A stretch of 64,000 nucleotides of DNA from Symplocastrum torsivum CPER-KK1 (GCA_019358875.1 JAHHIF010000038.1:1-64000), one strand, 5' to 3'; positions 33,442 to 42,711 are shown, counted from the first letter of the stretch. Notes: a model not told the origin generated them from the sequence alone. Numbers and translations: made by a program.

Positions 33442-34299
33442 ATGGAGGGAACGACGTTGGATGAATTAAGAGCCGCATTAGACTTAGCGACAGAAGAAGA
33501 ATTACAGCAGTTGACGGAAATCCTGTTTCGCCGTAAATTCAATCCTCTAGATTACGTTCAAACACCTGACCCACTGGATATTCAAAGCCAAGACCGTGAG
33601 GATTGGATGGATGCCATAGAGGAGCGATTTCGCTTTCTGGCAGCAGATGGCATGACGGTATTAAAGGGACGCACCAATGAATTTACCTACCGACAGGCGT
33701 TGATTCAGGTTTGCCATTACCTCAAGATTCCTTACTCGAAAAAGTTTGCAACTACTGAAATCGAGGCAGAGATATTCCTCAATTTGATGGGTCGAGCCTG
33801 GAAACGCTTACCTGCATCAGAGCGTAAATCCCTAACAGTGCGAGTACAGCGATCGCTTGCTCAATGTAATCTCTCTGAGCCGCTACCTGTCCATATCCAG
33901 CACAATCCTATGGCTTTACTGGTCAAAGGTGGCAGTGTGCTAGCGGTTAGTTCCATCCTGAAGCCGATACTGCTACAACAGATGGCACGTCAGTTTGCGA
34001 TTCATTTTGCTACCTATCAGGTGGCGAAAGAAACCCTTGTTCAGGGCAGTGCGATCGCAACGGCACAGTTTCAGAATCAGTTGGCGCTGCAAACGGCAAA
34101 ACGGGGAATGGCAATGAATGCGGCTCGCTATGGTGCGACTCGGAGCATCTTTGCCATGCTGGGACCGCTACTCTGGGGCTATTTCTTTGCTGATTTAGGC
34201 TGGAGAGCGATCGCAACAAATTACGGTCGTATCATCCCTACGATTTTTGCTTTAGCACAAATTCGCTTGACTCGTGCTGAATGTTGGGAGCCAGTTTAA
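33442..34299 (+). CDS. YaaW-family protein
   Basis: The 285-aa protein matches the YaaW (UPF0174) family as it occurs in cyanobacteria: LDELRAALDLATEEELQQL, ILFRRKFNPLDYV, a central helical domain (YRQALIQVCHYLKIPYS) and the closing FFADLGWRAIATNYGRIIPT and FALAQIRLTRAE. The C-terminal third has two moderately hydrophobic helices that may contact membrane. The biochemical role is unknown. The O-antigen-ligase-like gene begins 26 bases later on the same strand, suggesting co-transcription. Confidence 0.8.
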   Translation: MEGTTLDELRAALDLATEEELQQLTEILFRRKFNPLDYVQTPDPLDIQSQDREDWMDAIEERFRFLAADGMTVLKGRTNEFTYRQALIQVCHYLKIPYSKKFATTEIEAEIFLNLMGRAWKRLPASERKSLTVRVQRSLAQCNLSEPLPVHIQHNPMALLVKGGSVLAVSSILKPILLQQMARQFAIHFATYQVAKETLVQGSAIATAQFQNQLALQTAKRGMAMNAARYGATRSIFAMLGPLLWGYFFADLGWRAIATNYGRIIPTIFALAQIRLTRAECWEPV

Positions 34300-34325
34300 A
34301 GTTGTTATTAGTTATTAATTGCTAG

Positions 34326-35672
34326 TTGTTAAAGGGAAAGCGTCGGTCATCTCATTCTCGCTCTTCAGCAGCATGGAATTTTGCACAACTGGGGCTGCTG
34401 GTTTTCCCCTTGATGCCTGCTTTAGGAGCGCTAGGACTATTTATTGCAATCATTGTCACTTGGAAGCAACAGCACCAGAGGATTGTTGCACGTCCTCTGA
34501 ACTGGGGGCTAGCGATTTTGAGTGTCTGGCTGGTGGTAAGTTGCTGCTTTGCCTTTAAACCTGTTGAAGCTTTCCTCGGTTTAGCAAATTTTCTCCCTTT
34601 CTTCATCTTTTTTGCTGCCTTTAGTGTTCTGATTCAGACACCGGAACAGTTACGGCGATTGGCTTGGATTCTAGTTATTCCCTCCCTCCTAGTCGTTATC
34701 CTTGGTTTTGGTCAGCAGTTTTTGGGTTGGTCTAGTCCAGAACTAGTACAAGCTATCTTTGGTTGGGTGCTGGAAGCTAACGGCAATCCTCCAGGTCGGA
34801 TGGCTTCGGTGTTTATGTATGCCAATATCCTGGCAGCTTATCTCCAGATGGTTTTGATTTTGGGGCTAGGGCTATGGATTGAGACGTTTCAAACTTGGCG
34901 ACAGCGCCGAAATCAGTTTCCTTATCGGCTGTTATTTTTGAGTGTAGTGGTGATTGGTAATGCTCTTGCGCTTTTTCTGACCAGTTCTCGTAATGCTTGG
35001 GCGATCGCATTTTTGGCAAGTCTAGCCTTTGCACTTTACTTAGGTTGGCGCTGGCTCGTAGTAGGTGTTAGCGCTCTTGCTGCTACCATCCTTTGGGCAT
35101 CTTTTGGTCCTGAATTTGGGCGTCAACCACTGCGTAGCATTGTCCCTGCATTCTTTTGGGTACGCCTTGCTGATCAAATCGAGCGACCTGTTGCTCAACT
35201 ACGATCAACGCAATGGCAGTTTGCTTGGTCGATGACTCAGGAACGTCCCTGGCTAGGTTGGGGACTAAGAAACTTCACCCCACTCTACGAAGCAAAAATG
35301 CAGCTTTGGCTCGGTCATCCCCACAATATACTGCTGATGTTGACAGCAGAAACAGGGATTCCAGCCACCTTGCTATTTTGTGGCTTAATTAGCTGGATTT
35401 TGGCGCAAGCTGTCCTACTTATCAGCATCTGGTCAGATGTCGCACCATCAACAGCTAGGCTGCAATGGCATCAAGATAAATTAATTTTTTTCACTTATTT
35501 AGTCGCTTTTGCTGGCTGTACTCTATTCAATTTACTAGACGTAACACTCTTTGATTTGCGAATGAATGTACTAGGCTGGCTACTGCTTTCAGCGATTTGT
35601 GGCGTAGTTCACCATTACCAGGCACTTCTGCTTTGGAGACAGTTCGATAAAGCGGCTAATTCCAACCAATGA
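34326..35672 (+). CDS. O-antigen ligase / IctB-like polytopic membrane protein
   Basis: The 448-aa protein has about eleven membrane helices and the Wzy/WaaL-type signature: TSSRNAWAIAFLASL, then a large periplasmic loop with ERPWLGWGLRNFTPLY and WLGHPHNILLMLTAETG, where the His is usually essential in ligases. The cyanobacterial relatives include IctB, once proposed as a bicarbonate transporter. A surface-polysaccharide role is more likely from the motifs. The start is a TTG at 34326 inside a repeat-like TTGTTAT stretch, so the N-terminus is uncertain. A 90-bp piece of this gene is duplicated at 36898. Confidence 0.85.
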   Translation: MLKGKRRSSHSRSSAAWNFAQLGLLVFPLMPALGALGLFIAIIVTWKQQHQRIVARPLNWGLAILSVWLVVSCCFAFKPVEAFLGLANFLPFFIFFAAFSVLIQTPEQLRRLAWILVIPSLLVVILGFGQQFLGWSSPELVQAIFGWVLEANGNPPGRMASVFMYANILAAYLQMVLILGLGLWIETFQTWRQRRNQFPYRLLFLSVVVIGNALALFLTSSRNAWAIAFLASLAFALYLGWRWLVVGVSALAATILWASFGPEFGRQPLRSIVPAFFWVRLADQIERPVAQLRSTQWQFAWSMTQERPWLGWGLRNFTPLYEAKMQLWLGHPHNILLMLTAETGIPATLLFCGLISWILAQAVLLISIWSDVAPSTARLQWHQDKLIFFTYLVAFAGCTLFNLLDVTLFDLRMNVLGWLLLSAICGVVHHYQALLLWRQFDKAANSNQ

Positions 35673-35788
35673 ATAACTTTATTAAGATTAATACTTAATC
35701 ACAAATTTACTTCTGTACGGATAGCATCAATCTATTCTTATTTATAGAATTTATATACCAACTTTTAATCTTCTTCTAGGCAAACAGT

Positions 35789-36856
35789 ATGAGAATTGAA
35801 ATGGTGGTGACTACAGCAGTGCTGTTCGCGATCACTCTAGCTGCTCCGGCTAAAGCAAGAAGTCCTGTTCATGCTGCACAACTGCTGGAAAATAAGCAAT
35901 GCCAAAAGTGTGACTGGAGCGGAGCTGATGTGAAGGATGCTAGGCAAGAACGTAGAGAGCAACGCCAACAACTTCAAGAGGCTCGTCAGGAAGTCATAGA
36001 ACAACGACAACAACTTCAAGATATTCCGCAAGATGCCCCCCAAGAACGAATAGAGCAACGACAACAACTGCAAGAGGCTCGCCAGGAAGTCATACAGCAA
36101 CGCCAACAACTTCAAGAAGCTCACCAGGAAGTCATACAGCAACGCCAACAACCGCTAGATATTCCGCAGGAGACTCGCCAGGAACTCACAGAACAACGAC
36201 AACAACTTCAAGAGGCTCGTCAAGAGCGCACGGAGCAACGTCAACAACTTCAAGATATTCCGCAGGATGCTCGCCAGGAACTCACAGAGCAACGACAACA
36301 ACTTCAAGAGGCTCATCAGGAAGTCATAGAGCAACGCCAACAACTGCAAGATGTTCGACAAGATGCTCGTACAGAAGTCATAGAGCAACGGCAACAACGG
36401 CAAGCTGTTCGATCGTACTGGGAACCGGCGGATTGGCAGTATCAGAATCGGCAGTATGTTTATCCAGATGTTCGATTGCACTGGGAACCAGAGGATTGGC
36501 AGCATTTTTATCCAACTGTAACTGGAAGTCCAGCCTCGACCGTAAGCAGCATCAGGGTCGATTTTGTTTCTCTCACTAATGATCAGGTTACAGTTTTAAT
36601 TGAAGGCGTGAATGGTAAACAGGAGCTTGCCTTCAACGGCAGTCAGACCAAGCAGACTATTCACCTTTCACCTGGAGTTCACAAGCTTTGGTTCAAAAAC
36701 ACTCAAGGTAGTTCATGGATGTCCGGCACTTTAAACCTTGGGTTGACTAATATGATTCAGATTAGATTTAACAAGGATCAGAGGCTAGTACAGGTTGGTA
36801 ATGACCTGTTCTCTTGGAATGAAGATAGACATTTCTCCAATGAGTCTATTGACTAG
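35789..36856 (+). CDS. Secreted coiled-coil protein with EQRQQLQ repeats
   Basis: The 355-aa product has a signal peptide (cleavage near AKA), then LLENKQCQKCDWSGADVKDA, which looks like the first turn of a pentapeptide-repeat protein. About 160 residues of an 11-17 residue repeat built on (Q)EVIEQRQQLQEAR / DIPQDAR follow. A linker with two similar SYWEPADWQYQ and LHWEPEDWQHF segments leads to a beta-rich C-terminal domain. Charge and Gln periodicity predict a long coiled coil in the periplasm. The DNA repeats make length variation likely. No family is recognised. Confidence 0.75.
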   Translation: MRIEMVVTTAVLFAITLAAPAKARSPVHAAQLLENKQCQKCDWSGADVKDARQERREQRQQLQEARQEVIEQRQQLQDIPQDAPQERIEQRQQLQEARQEVIQQRQQLQEAHQEVIQQRQQPLDIPQETRQELTEQRQQLQEARQERTEQRQQLQDIPQDARQELTEQRQQLQEAHQEVIEQRQQLQDVRQDARTEVIEQRQQRQAVRSYWEPADWQYQNRQYVYPDVRLHWEPEDWQHFYPTVTGSPASTVSSIRVDFVSLTNDQVTVLIEGVNGKQELAFNGSQTKQTIHLSPGVHKLWFKNTQGSSWMSGTLNLGLTNMIQIRFNKDQRLVQVGNDLFSWNEDRHFSNESID

Positions 36857-36897
36857 AACAGATTCTTGTGGAATATCCAGATATAGCCAATAAAGAA

Positions 36898-36990
36898 AGG
36901 GATTCCAGCCACATTGCTATTTTGTGGCTTAATTAGCTGGATTTTGGCGCAAGCTGTCCTACTTCTCAGCATCTGGTCAGATGTTGCACT
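36898..36990 (+). repeat. Duplicated fragment of the O-antigen-ligase gene
   Basis: About 90 bases match 35355-35445 of the ligase-like gene with about three differences (GGGATTCCAGCCAC onward to the GCATCTGGTCAGATG part). The copy is not in an open frame and sits just after the coiled-coil gene, so it is a relic of a segmental duplication. Confidence 0.88.
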
Positions 36991-37000
36991 GCTTAGCTAC

Positions 37001-37042
37001 TAGGTTTTGAATTTTGTAAATTATTGAATCGACATTCCTTAG
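37001..37042. repeat. Empty-site copy matching the flanks of the MITE at 42616
   Basis: This 42-bp stretch is similar to the joined flanks (42593-42615 and 42717-42735) of the MITE, with one AATTA (37019-37023) where the MITE copy has two. Confidence 0.7.
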
Positions 37043-37106
37043 TCCTGCTACGTTTTGCAAAACTATGATGCAGCATGGAATTATACCATCAAGTTAGCCT
37101 GATGCC

Positions 37107-39326
37107 ATGTCTGTACCAAGTTATTTTTCTCCTGTTGCGAAAATATTAACTCAGTCAGGCTATGTTAACCCCACTCAGATGCGGCAGGCGATCGCAAAAT
37201 TTCAGAAATCAGGCAGATCGATAGCACAAGGTGGTCTCTCTCTAATAGAAGTCCTCGAATCCATTACAAAGCAGCCATTGCCAGCGCATCTACGGCACCA
37301 TCTACTGCATGACTTTTCTTGTTCTTCTTCTGCCTTTGCTGAAAAATTGATTCAGTCGGGTTATGTGAACCATGACCAGATGCAGCAAGCCTTAACAGAA
37401 TCCCGTAAGTCAGGAAGACCGCTGATGGAAATTCTTGAGTCGATAACTGGGCATCAATTTCCACCTGACTTACTGCGCGATTCTAAAACACAACTGCTGT
37501 TTGAACTAAAAATTCTTTATGGTGTTGAATCTCTAGATTTAGAAATTAAGGAGATTAACAGACATCAAGTTGCTCAACTGATCGATACTTTCATTCCCGT
37601 TGATATCTGTAGTCGCTATCGACTATTACCCGTAGCGAAGAAGGAAACACAGCCACCAGCTATCTTGGTGGCAATGGTTGACCCCGATAATCTAGATGCT
37701 CAGGATGATTTAACGCGGATTCTGGGACCTCAAGGTATTGGCTTGCAACGGATGGTCATTACTCAAGAAGATTATCAGCAGCTAATTTCTAAGTACCTTG
37801 ATGAACAACTTGCCCGTCAGAGGCAACTGGAGGTTGAAAAAGCGGTAGACGTTAAAGAAGACCTTGAGAGTTTTGACACATTGCAGAATGCACCAGATGA
37901 AGTTGAGGCGGATCTGGATTCCTCTTTGAAAGATGCCTCTGGTGCCTCGGTAATCAACATGGTTAACAAAATCATGGCGAAGGCACTGCAAGAGGATGTC
38001 TCTGACATTCACGTTGAACCCCAAGAAGATTCTTTACGCATTCGCTTCCGTAAAGATGGAGTTTTGCGTCAAGCGTTTGATTTACCCAAGAAAATCACAC
38101 CCGCCATTTCTGCCCGCTTCAAAATAATGGCGGATTTGGATATCGCGGAACGACGACTGCCCCAAGACGGCAAGATCAGGCGGATGTTCCAAGGTCGTAA
38201 AGTGGACTTTCGGGTCAGTACCCTACCCAGCCGCTATGGTGAGAAAGTCGTTTTGCGGATTTTGGACAACTCAGCGACGCAGTTAGGTTTGGATAAGTTG
38301 ATTACAGACGAGGAAACGTTGCAAATGGTCAGAGAAATAGTACACAAACCATTTGGACTCATCTTGGTGACGGGACCTACGGGTTCTGGGAAATCAACAA
38401 CTCTATACTCGATGCTGGCAGAACGGAATGACCCTGGAGTCAATATCAGTACTGCCGAAGACCCGATTGAGTATTCTTTACCAGGGATTACTCAGGTACA
38501 GGTGCTGCGGGAAAAAGGAATGGACTTTGCCTCCATTCTCCGGTCTTTTCTGCGGCAAGACCCTGATGTCATTCTGGTGGGTGAGACACGGGACAAAGAG
38601 ACAGCGAAAACAGCGATTGAAGCGGCTGTTACAGGACATTTAGTCCTAACAGTCCTACATGCGAAGGATACGGCTAGTGCGATCGCACGTTTAGTTAAAA
38701 TGGGCGTTGAATCCTTCCTGCTTGCTGATGCGCTGGTTGGAGTTATCTCCCAACGTTTGTTGCGGCGCGTTTGTTCCAATTGTCGTATTTCTTGTGATCC
38801 CAGTGCGGCTGAACTGACCAGATTTGGTTTGTCTCCTGCGAGTGAAGGGGAAGTGACATTGTATAAAGCCAATACACTACGACACGAAGAAATTACCGAA
38901 GCTAGAGCCACTGGTAGACTTTGCCAACAGTGTAACGGCTATGGCTACAAAGGACGTGTTGCCGTCTATGAAATCATGCGCGTTAGCGATCGCATAGAAA
39001 CTTTAATCATCGAAGGCGTTCCTACAGAACAGATTAAGGAAGCCGCAATGGACGAGGGAATGACAACATTATTAAGCTACAGCTTAAACCTTGTGCAACA
39101 AGGCTACACCACACTCGATGAAGTAGAACGGGTAACATTCACTGATTCTGGGATGGAGGCAGAACTCAAGGCAAAACGCAAGAGTTCTCTGAACCGTCAC
39201 TCTTCCCCTAATGCCAATGTCGAAGCACAATCGACCAATCCTCGGCAGCGACTTCAAGAACTGGAGAAACAACTGGAGGCACTCACTCATCAGTTTCAAC
39301 AACTGAAAAACGAGATTGAGAACTGA
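37107..39326 (+). CDS. pilB: PilB, type IV pilus assembly ATPase
   Basis: The 739-aa hexameric ATPase powers type IV pilus extension. Two tandem N-terminal MshEN-like segments (about 10-60 and 76-118) are followed by the usual N2 domain and the GspE core: Walker A GPTGSGKS (423-430), Asp box AEDPIEYSLPGITQVQV, Walker B ILVGE, His box, and a zinc CxxC pair (CSNCRISC, CQQCNGYG). The last 50 residues form a coiled coil. The duplicated N-terminal part and the coil make it longer than a typical PilB (about 670 aa). pilT and pilC are not adjacent; a membrane J-protein gene follows. Confidence 0.92.
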   Translation: MSVPSYFSPVAKILTQSGYVNPTQMRQAIAKFQKSGRSIAQGGLSLIEVLESITKQPLPAHLRHHLLHDFSCSSSAFAEKLIQSGYVNHDQMQQALTESRKSGRPLMEILESITGHQFPPDLLRDSKTQLLFELKILYGVESLDLEIKEINRHQVAQLIDTFIPVDICSRYRLLPVAKKETQPPAILVAMVDPDNLDAQDDLTRILGPQGIGLQRMVITQEDYQQLISKYLDEQLARQRQLEVEKAVDVKEDLESFDTLQNAPDEVEADLDSSLKDASGASVINMVNKIMAKALQEDVSDIHVEPQEDSLRIRFRKDGVLRQAFDLPKKITPAISARFKIMADLDIAERRLPQDGKIRRMFQGRKVDFRVSTLPSRYGEKVVLRILDNSATQLGLDKLITDEETLQMVREIVHKPFGLILVTGPTGSGKSTTLYSMLAERNDPGVNISTAEDPIEYSLPGITQVQVLREKGMDFASILRSFLRQDPDVILVGETRDKETAKTAIEAAVTGHLVLTVLHAKDTASAIARLVKMGVESFLLADALVGVISQRLLRRVCSNCRISCDPSAAELTRFGLSPASEGEVTLYKANTLRHEEITEARATGRLCQQCNGYGYKGRVAVYEIMRVSDRIETLIIEGVPTEQIKEAAMDEGMTTLLSYSLNLVQQGYTTLDEVERVTFTDSGMEAELKAKRKSSLNRHSSPNANVEAQSTNPRQRLQELEKQLEALTHQFQQLKNEIEN

Positions 39327-39463
39327 TAAGAGTTGAATGCTCTTTTTCAAAAGCCTGTGTGCGCTCTTGCTCGAAAAGAAGCCAGCTTGCTAACGTAGCG
39401 CCGCCTCTTCGCTTCGCTTAGAATGATCGAAAACCCTTTAAGCAGAGGCAGGGTGGAAGTGCG

Positions 39464-40096
39464 GTGGCTCAAGATCGGGTAAGACAAACAATCAGGGAGC
39501 GCGTAACCTCAAATTCAACGAGTTATTACGCGCTAATGGGGTTACATCCTAGTGCCTCACCGCTGGAAATTCGACGTGCCTATCGGGAACTCAGTAAGCG
39601 CTATCATCCTGATACAACTGACCTCCCCGCTGAAACGGCAACTTCTAAATTTCAACAGCTTAACGAAGCTTATGCTACTTTGAGTAGTCCAGAGCGGCGA
39701 GTGCTGTATGACCAGAAGATTGGCTACTCAAGGCTGAATGTGATTCAAGCCCCTCCAGGCTTAGATGATTCAGTTAGACAACCTAAGCGAGTCTACAAGT
39801 CTTCGGCTTACCTTGACCCAACTGACCGACCTCTCTCGCCTGGTGAGCTTTTCGCACTATTCATTCTCGGCTTAACGTTTGTAGGTTGCTTACTACTAGC
39901 GATCGCGATTGGTCTAACACGAGGGGATTCAGCTTTCCAAGTCTCTCAACCTAACAGTAATCCCTCACCAACTCAACGACAGCAGAGGATACCAATCAAT
40001 AATGTTGAACTTCAGCCACTCTCAGAAAAACCGTTGTTGACAACCAAAGCGCCAATAATTTCTGAATCAAGTACGTCGATAGGTATCACTCTATAA
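39464..40096 (+). CDS. Membrane-anchored J-domain protein
   Basis: The 210-aa protein has an N-terminal J domain (SYYALMGLHPSASPLEIRRA, with the HPD motif in KRYHPDTTDL) that should stimulate an Hsp70. A linker, one membrane helix (LFALFILGLTFVGCLLLAIAI) and a short Ser/Pro-rich tail follow. GTG is the likely start, with GGAAG upstream. No zinc-finger or peptide-binding domain is present, so it is not a full DnaJ. It follows pilB on the same strand; a link to pilus assembly is only positional. Confidence 0.87.
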   Translation: MAQDRVRQTIRERVTSNSTSYYALMGLHPSASPLEIRRAYRELSKRYHPDTTDLPAETATSKFQQLNEAYATLSSPERRVLYDQKIGYSRLNVIQAPPGLDDSVRQPKRVYKSSAYLDPTDRPLSPGELFALFILGLTFVGCLLLAIAIGLTRGDSAFQVSQPNSNPSPTQRQQRIPINNVELQPLSEKPLLTTKAPIISESSTSIGITL

Positions 40097-40181
40097 GCCG
40101 TCTGACAAGAAGCAACCTCTGACTACAGCTAGACATGATTCCTCGTCTCTTGTACCAAAAATTTATAACTCTTAACTCCCT

Positions 40182-40454
40182 ATGACTCTTCCGTTAGCTG
40201 ACACCCCTTTATATAACCATCCTCTTCATGAAATAGAGCAGTGGCTACAAGCACAGGGGTGTGAACAAGACCGTAATGATTTACACTGCTGGCGCGTTGA
40301 GCGACCAGATTGGAAAGCAGAACTCTGCCTGGAAGTTGAAGAGCTAACGGTGCGCTATCTTGAGGCAGGTGAAGGTAAGCGGGATATTCTACGCTCCTTC
40401 AAGTACTCTCTGACTCGTGAGGATGTAGAAGCGGCAGTTTTCTCTGGTCCTTGA
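40182..40454 (+). CDS. DUF3143-family protein
   Basis: The 90-aa product matches DUF3143 of cyanobacteria: TPLYNHPLHEIEQWLQAQGC, DLHCWRVERPDWKAEL, then VRYLEAGEGKRDILRSFKYS and the terminal SLTREDVEAAVFSGP. It is a small soluble protein of unknown function that is almost always encoded near a J-domain or similar housekeeping gene. It starts about 85 bases after the J-protein gene. Confidence 0.87.
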   Translation: MTLPLADTPLYNHPLHEIEQWLQAQGCEQDRNDLHCWRVERPDWKAELCLEVEELTVRYLEAGEGKRDILRSFKYSLTREDVEAAVFSGP

Positions 40455-40585
40455 TTAGATTTTTGATTTTGGATTCGGTTAGTAGGTTAAAGCCAAAAGT
40501 TTGCGGGCTTTATCAGTAACCTTGTAATCCAAAATCCCAAATCTGTTAGCGGAACAGCTCCATTGGAGCTACTGCATCTAAAATT

Positions 40586-41335
40586 TCACACTTTTCCAAA
40601 TCGGCGATCGCGTTGCTGATAGGCAGACAAAGCCTGATGAAACTGCACCCGGTCAAAATCTGGCCAAAGCGCATCTGTGATATAGAGTTCAGCATAAGCC
40701 ATTTGCCACAACAGGAAGTTCGAGAGGCGCATTTCTCCACTGGTGCGGATGAGCAAATCAGGGTCACAGACATTGGCTGTATAGAGGTGACGTGAAAACA
40801 GCGCCTCATCAATCTCATCCGGTTGGAGGTGACCTTGCTGTACTTGTGTTGCGATCACACGGGCAGCGTGCAAGATTTCCTGCCGTCCTCCATAGTTGGT
40901 GGCAACAGTGAACTGAATGCCACGATTATTCTTCGTTTCTCGCATTGAGCGATCAATTTGTTCCTGGAGACTACGGGGTAAATCTGCTAAATTCCCGACA
41001 AACTGAATCCGCACATTCTCCTTCATCATCTCCTGGAGTTCTCGCATCAACACCCGCTCAAACAGCGTCATTAAGAAATCCACCTCTTCATGTGGACGTC
41101 CCCAGTTCTCTGTAGAAAATGCATAAGCGGTGAGGGCTTGAATTCCCCAATCATTGCAGCACCGTAGCAACCCTTTGAGGGCATCTACCCCTTGTCGGTG
41201 ACCCATAATTCGGGGTAGGCCTTTACGTTTAGCCCAGCGCCCATTTCCATCCATAATCACTGCCACATGCCTGGGCAAACGGTCTTGGTCAAGGTCACTT
41301 GGTAATTCTTGTAAGATAGTTGGCATATAAGTCAT
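40586..41335 (-). CDS. uppS: Undecaprenyl (isoprenyl) diphosphate synthase
   Basis: The 249-aa cis-prenyltransferase condenses isopentenyl diphosphate to make the lipid carrier for cell-wall and polysaccharide synthesis. MDGNGRWAKRKGLPRIMGHR carries the catalytic Asp29, and AYAFSTENW, FVGNLADL, and DLLIRTSGEMRLSNFLLWQ are all conserved. Its ATG overlaps the end of cdaA by four bases, so the two are translationally coupled. Length is normal. Confidence 0.95.
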   Translation of the reverse strand: MTYMPTILQELPSDLDQDRLPRHVAVIMDGNGRWAKRKGLPRIMGHRQGVDALKGLLRCCNDWGIQALTAYAFSTENWGRPHEEVDFLMTLFERVLMRELQEMMKENVRIQFVGNLADLPRSLQEQIDRSMRETKNNRGIQFTVATNYGGRQEILHAARVIATQVQQGHLQPDEIDEALFSRHLYTANVCDPDLLIRTSGEMRLSNFLLWQMAYAELYITDALWPDFDRVQFHQALSAYQQRDRRFGKV

Positions 41336-42267
41336 TTCTTCTCTTGAGAAGTTGATGACGGAAGACGGAGTAAACGCAAAACCATTCTCCTTCCCTTAGA
41401 CTTAATTTGGCGACCAAAACTGCGTAACCCTGGAGCGACTGCCTCACGGTCAACAGCGGTCGAAAATCTCGCCTCTAGCAACTCTTTCAATTTACTACTG
41501 GTTAATGGTCGGTTCAGGGTTCCTCTTTCCGCCAAAGAAATTGAACCTGTCTCTTCAGATACAACTATACAAAGGCAGTTTTCGACACGCTCTGTAATTC
41601 CCATTGCTGCTCGATGTCGGGTTCCCAGTCGCCGCGAAGCCGTGCGGTCTGAAAGGGGTAAAATTACACCAGCAGCAGCCACACGAGAATCACGAATCAG
41701 GACTGCCCCATCGTGTAACAGTGTAGATGTCTGGAAAATTGTCTGTAGCAGCTCTTTAGAAATCTCAGCATTAAGCTGAACACCCGGTACTGAAACATCC
41801 CGCTCATCAATCGGACCACTCGTCTCCATTATCATCAGAGCGCCAACCCGATTTTGGGATAATTCTTTAACAGCGTCCACAATTTCATCAATTACACTGT
41901 CTGGTTTTGGGTTTGGGCGTCGCCTCACTTGAAACAAGTGCATAATTTCTCCCCGCCCTACTTGTTCTAGAAAGCGGCGAAACTCTGATTGGAAGATCAC
42001 AGCCATTGCCACGGCTGAACCAACCACCAACTTTTCTAGCACAAAACTCAACAGCGTCAGCCCTAGGCGATTACTGAGCGCTGCTGCCAACATTAGGACA
42101 ATTAAACCCCGAACCATCCACAAGGTGCGGCGTTCCCCAATGATCAGGAGTACCAGATAAGTAAGCGCCAGAACCAATCCAACATCGATGCTGTGAAGCA
42201 ACAAGGACTGCGCCCAGCTGGGGTCAGAAACAGGTCCCGACGACGGCGGCAATGACGACGGGGGCAT
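41332..42267 (-). CDS. cdaA: Diadenylate cyclase (c-di-AMP synthase)
   Basis: The 311-aa membrane-bound enzyme makes c-di-AMP from two ATP. Three N-terminal helices (about 26-92) precede the DAC domain with the diagnostic DGA (186-188, in LLHDGAVLI) and GTRHRAA (215-221). A basic C-terminal tail follows. The gene is coupled to uppS by a four-base overlap, linking c-di-AMP to cell-wall lipid supply; the same pairing recurs in cyanobacteria. YbbR-type regulators are not adjacent. Confidence 0.93.
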   Translation of the reverse strand: MPPSSLPPSSGPVSDPSWAQSLLLHSIDVGLVLALTYLVLLIIGERRTLWMVRGLIVLMLAAALSNRLGLTLLSFVLEKLVVGSAVAMAVIFQSEFRRFLEQVGRGEIMHLFQVRRRPNPKPDSVIDEIVDAVKELSQNRVGALMIMETSGPIDERDVSVPGVQLNAEISKELLQTIFQTSTLLHDGAVLIRDSRVAAAGVILPLSDRTASRRLGTRHRAAMGITERVENCLCIVVSEETGSISLAERGTLNRPLTSSKLKELLEARFSTAVDREAVAPGLRSFGRQIKSKGRRMVLRLLRLPSSTSQEKK

Positions 42268-42355
42268 TGGACTTTAATAAGATTAGCTATTTGGATGCTT
42301 GATTCTGGCTTGATTTTAGCGGGATAAAGCCGCCAGTTGTTAGGTATTCAGTCGG

Positions 42356-42523
42356 TAGGTATAAATCAATATCAGTTAAGGAGATTGTTCCTAATTAGTT
42401 TTTAGGTCTTGAACAAGTTGGAGCAAATGGCTAAAACGTCTTTATTACAAGACTTTTTAATCTACCACTCTCCAACCCGCAACCAATAACCACAAAACAT
42501 ACTGTTGTTTTGATTTATACCTA
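42356..42523. repeat. Inverted-repeat pair, possible degraded MITE
   Basis: TAGGTATAAATCAA (42356-42369) and TTGATTTATACCTA (42510-42523) are a perfect 14-bp inverted pair about 140 bases apart. No open frame lies between them. Confidence 0.55.
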
Positions 42524-42615
42524 ACGGCTTAGGAGTATGGATTTATTAACCTTCAATTCCTTGGTTAGGGGCAGGACAGGGCAATGCCCCTATAGGTTTT
42601 GAATTTTGTCAATTA

Positions 42616-42711
42616 CAGGACTTACACAGTGAATCGTTAAAGCCTGGTTCTGTCGTAGGAGCAAGGCGCATTGCGTGTGCCCTTACAGTGTGTTGCCGTG
42701 CGTAAGTCCTG
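42616..42711. mobile_element. MITE with 13-bp terminal inverted repeats
   Basis: A 96-bp element begins CAGGACTTACACA and ends TGCGTAAGTCCTG (one mismatch), flanked by the 5-bp duplication AATTA (42611-42615 and 42712-42716). It encodes nothing. A paralogous uninterrupted site is at 37001-37042. Confidence 0.85.

Noticed and set aside
35837..36505. Leucine-rich minus-strand frames opposite the coiled-coil gene
   Set aside because: Mirror image of the Gln/Arg-rich repeats; no ribosome binding site and no known family.
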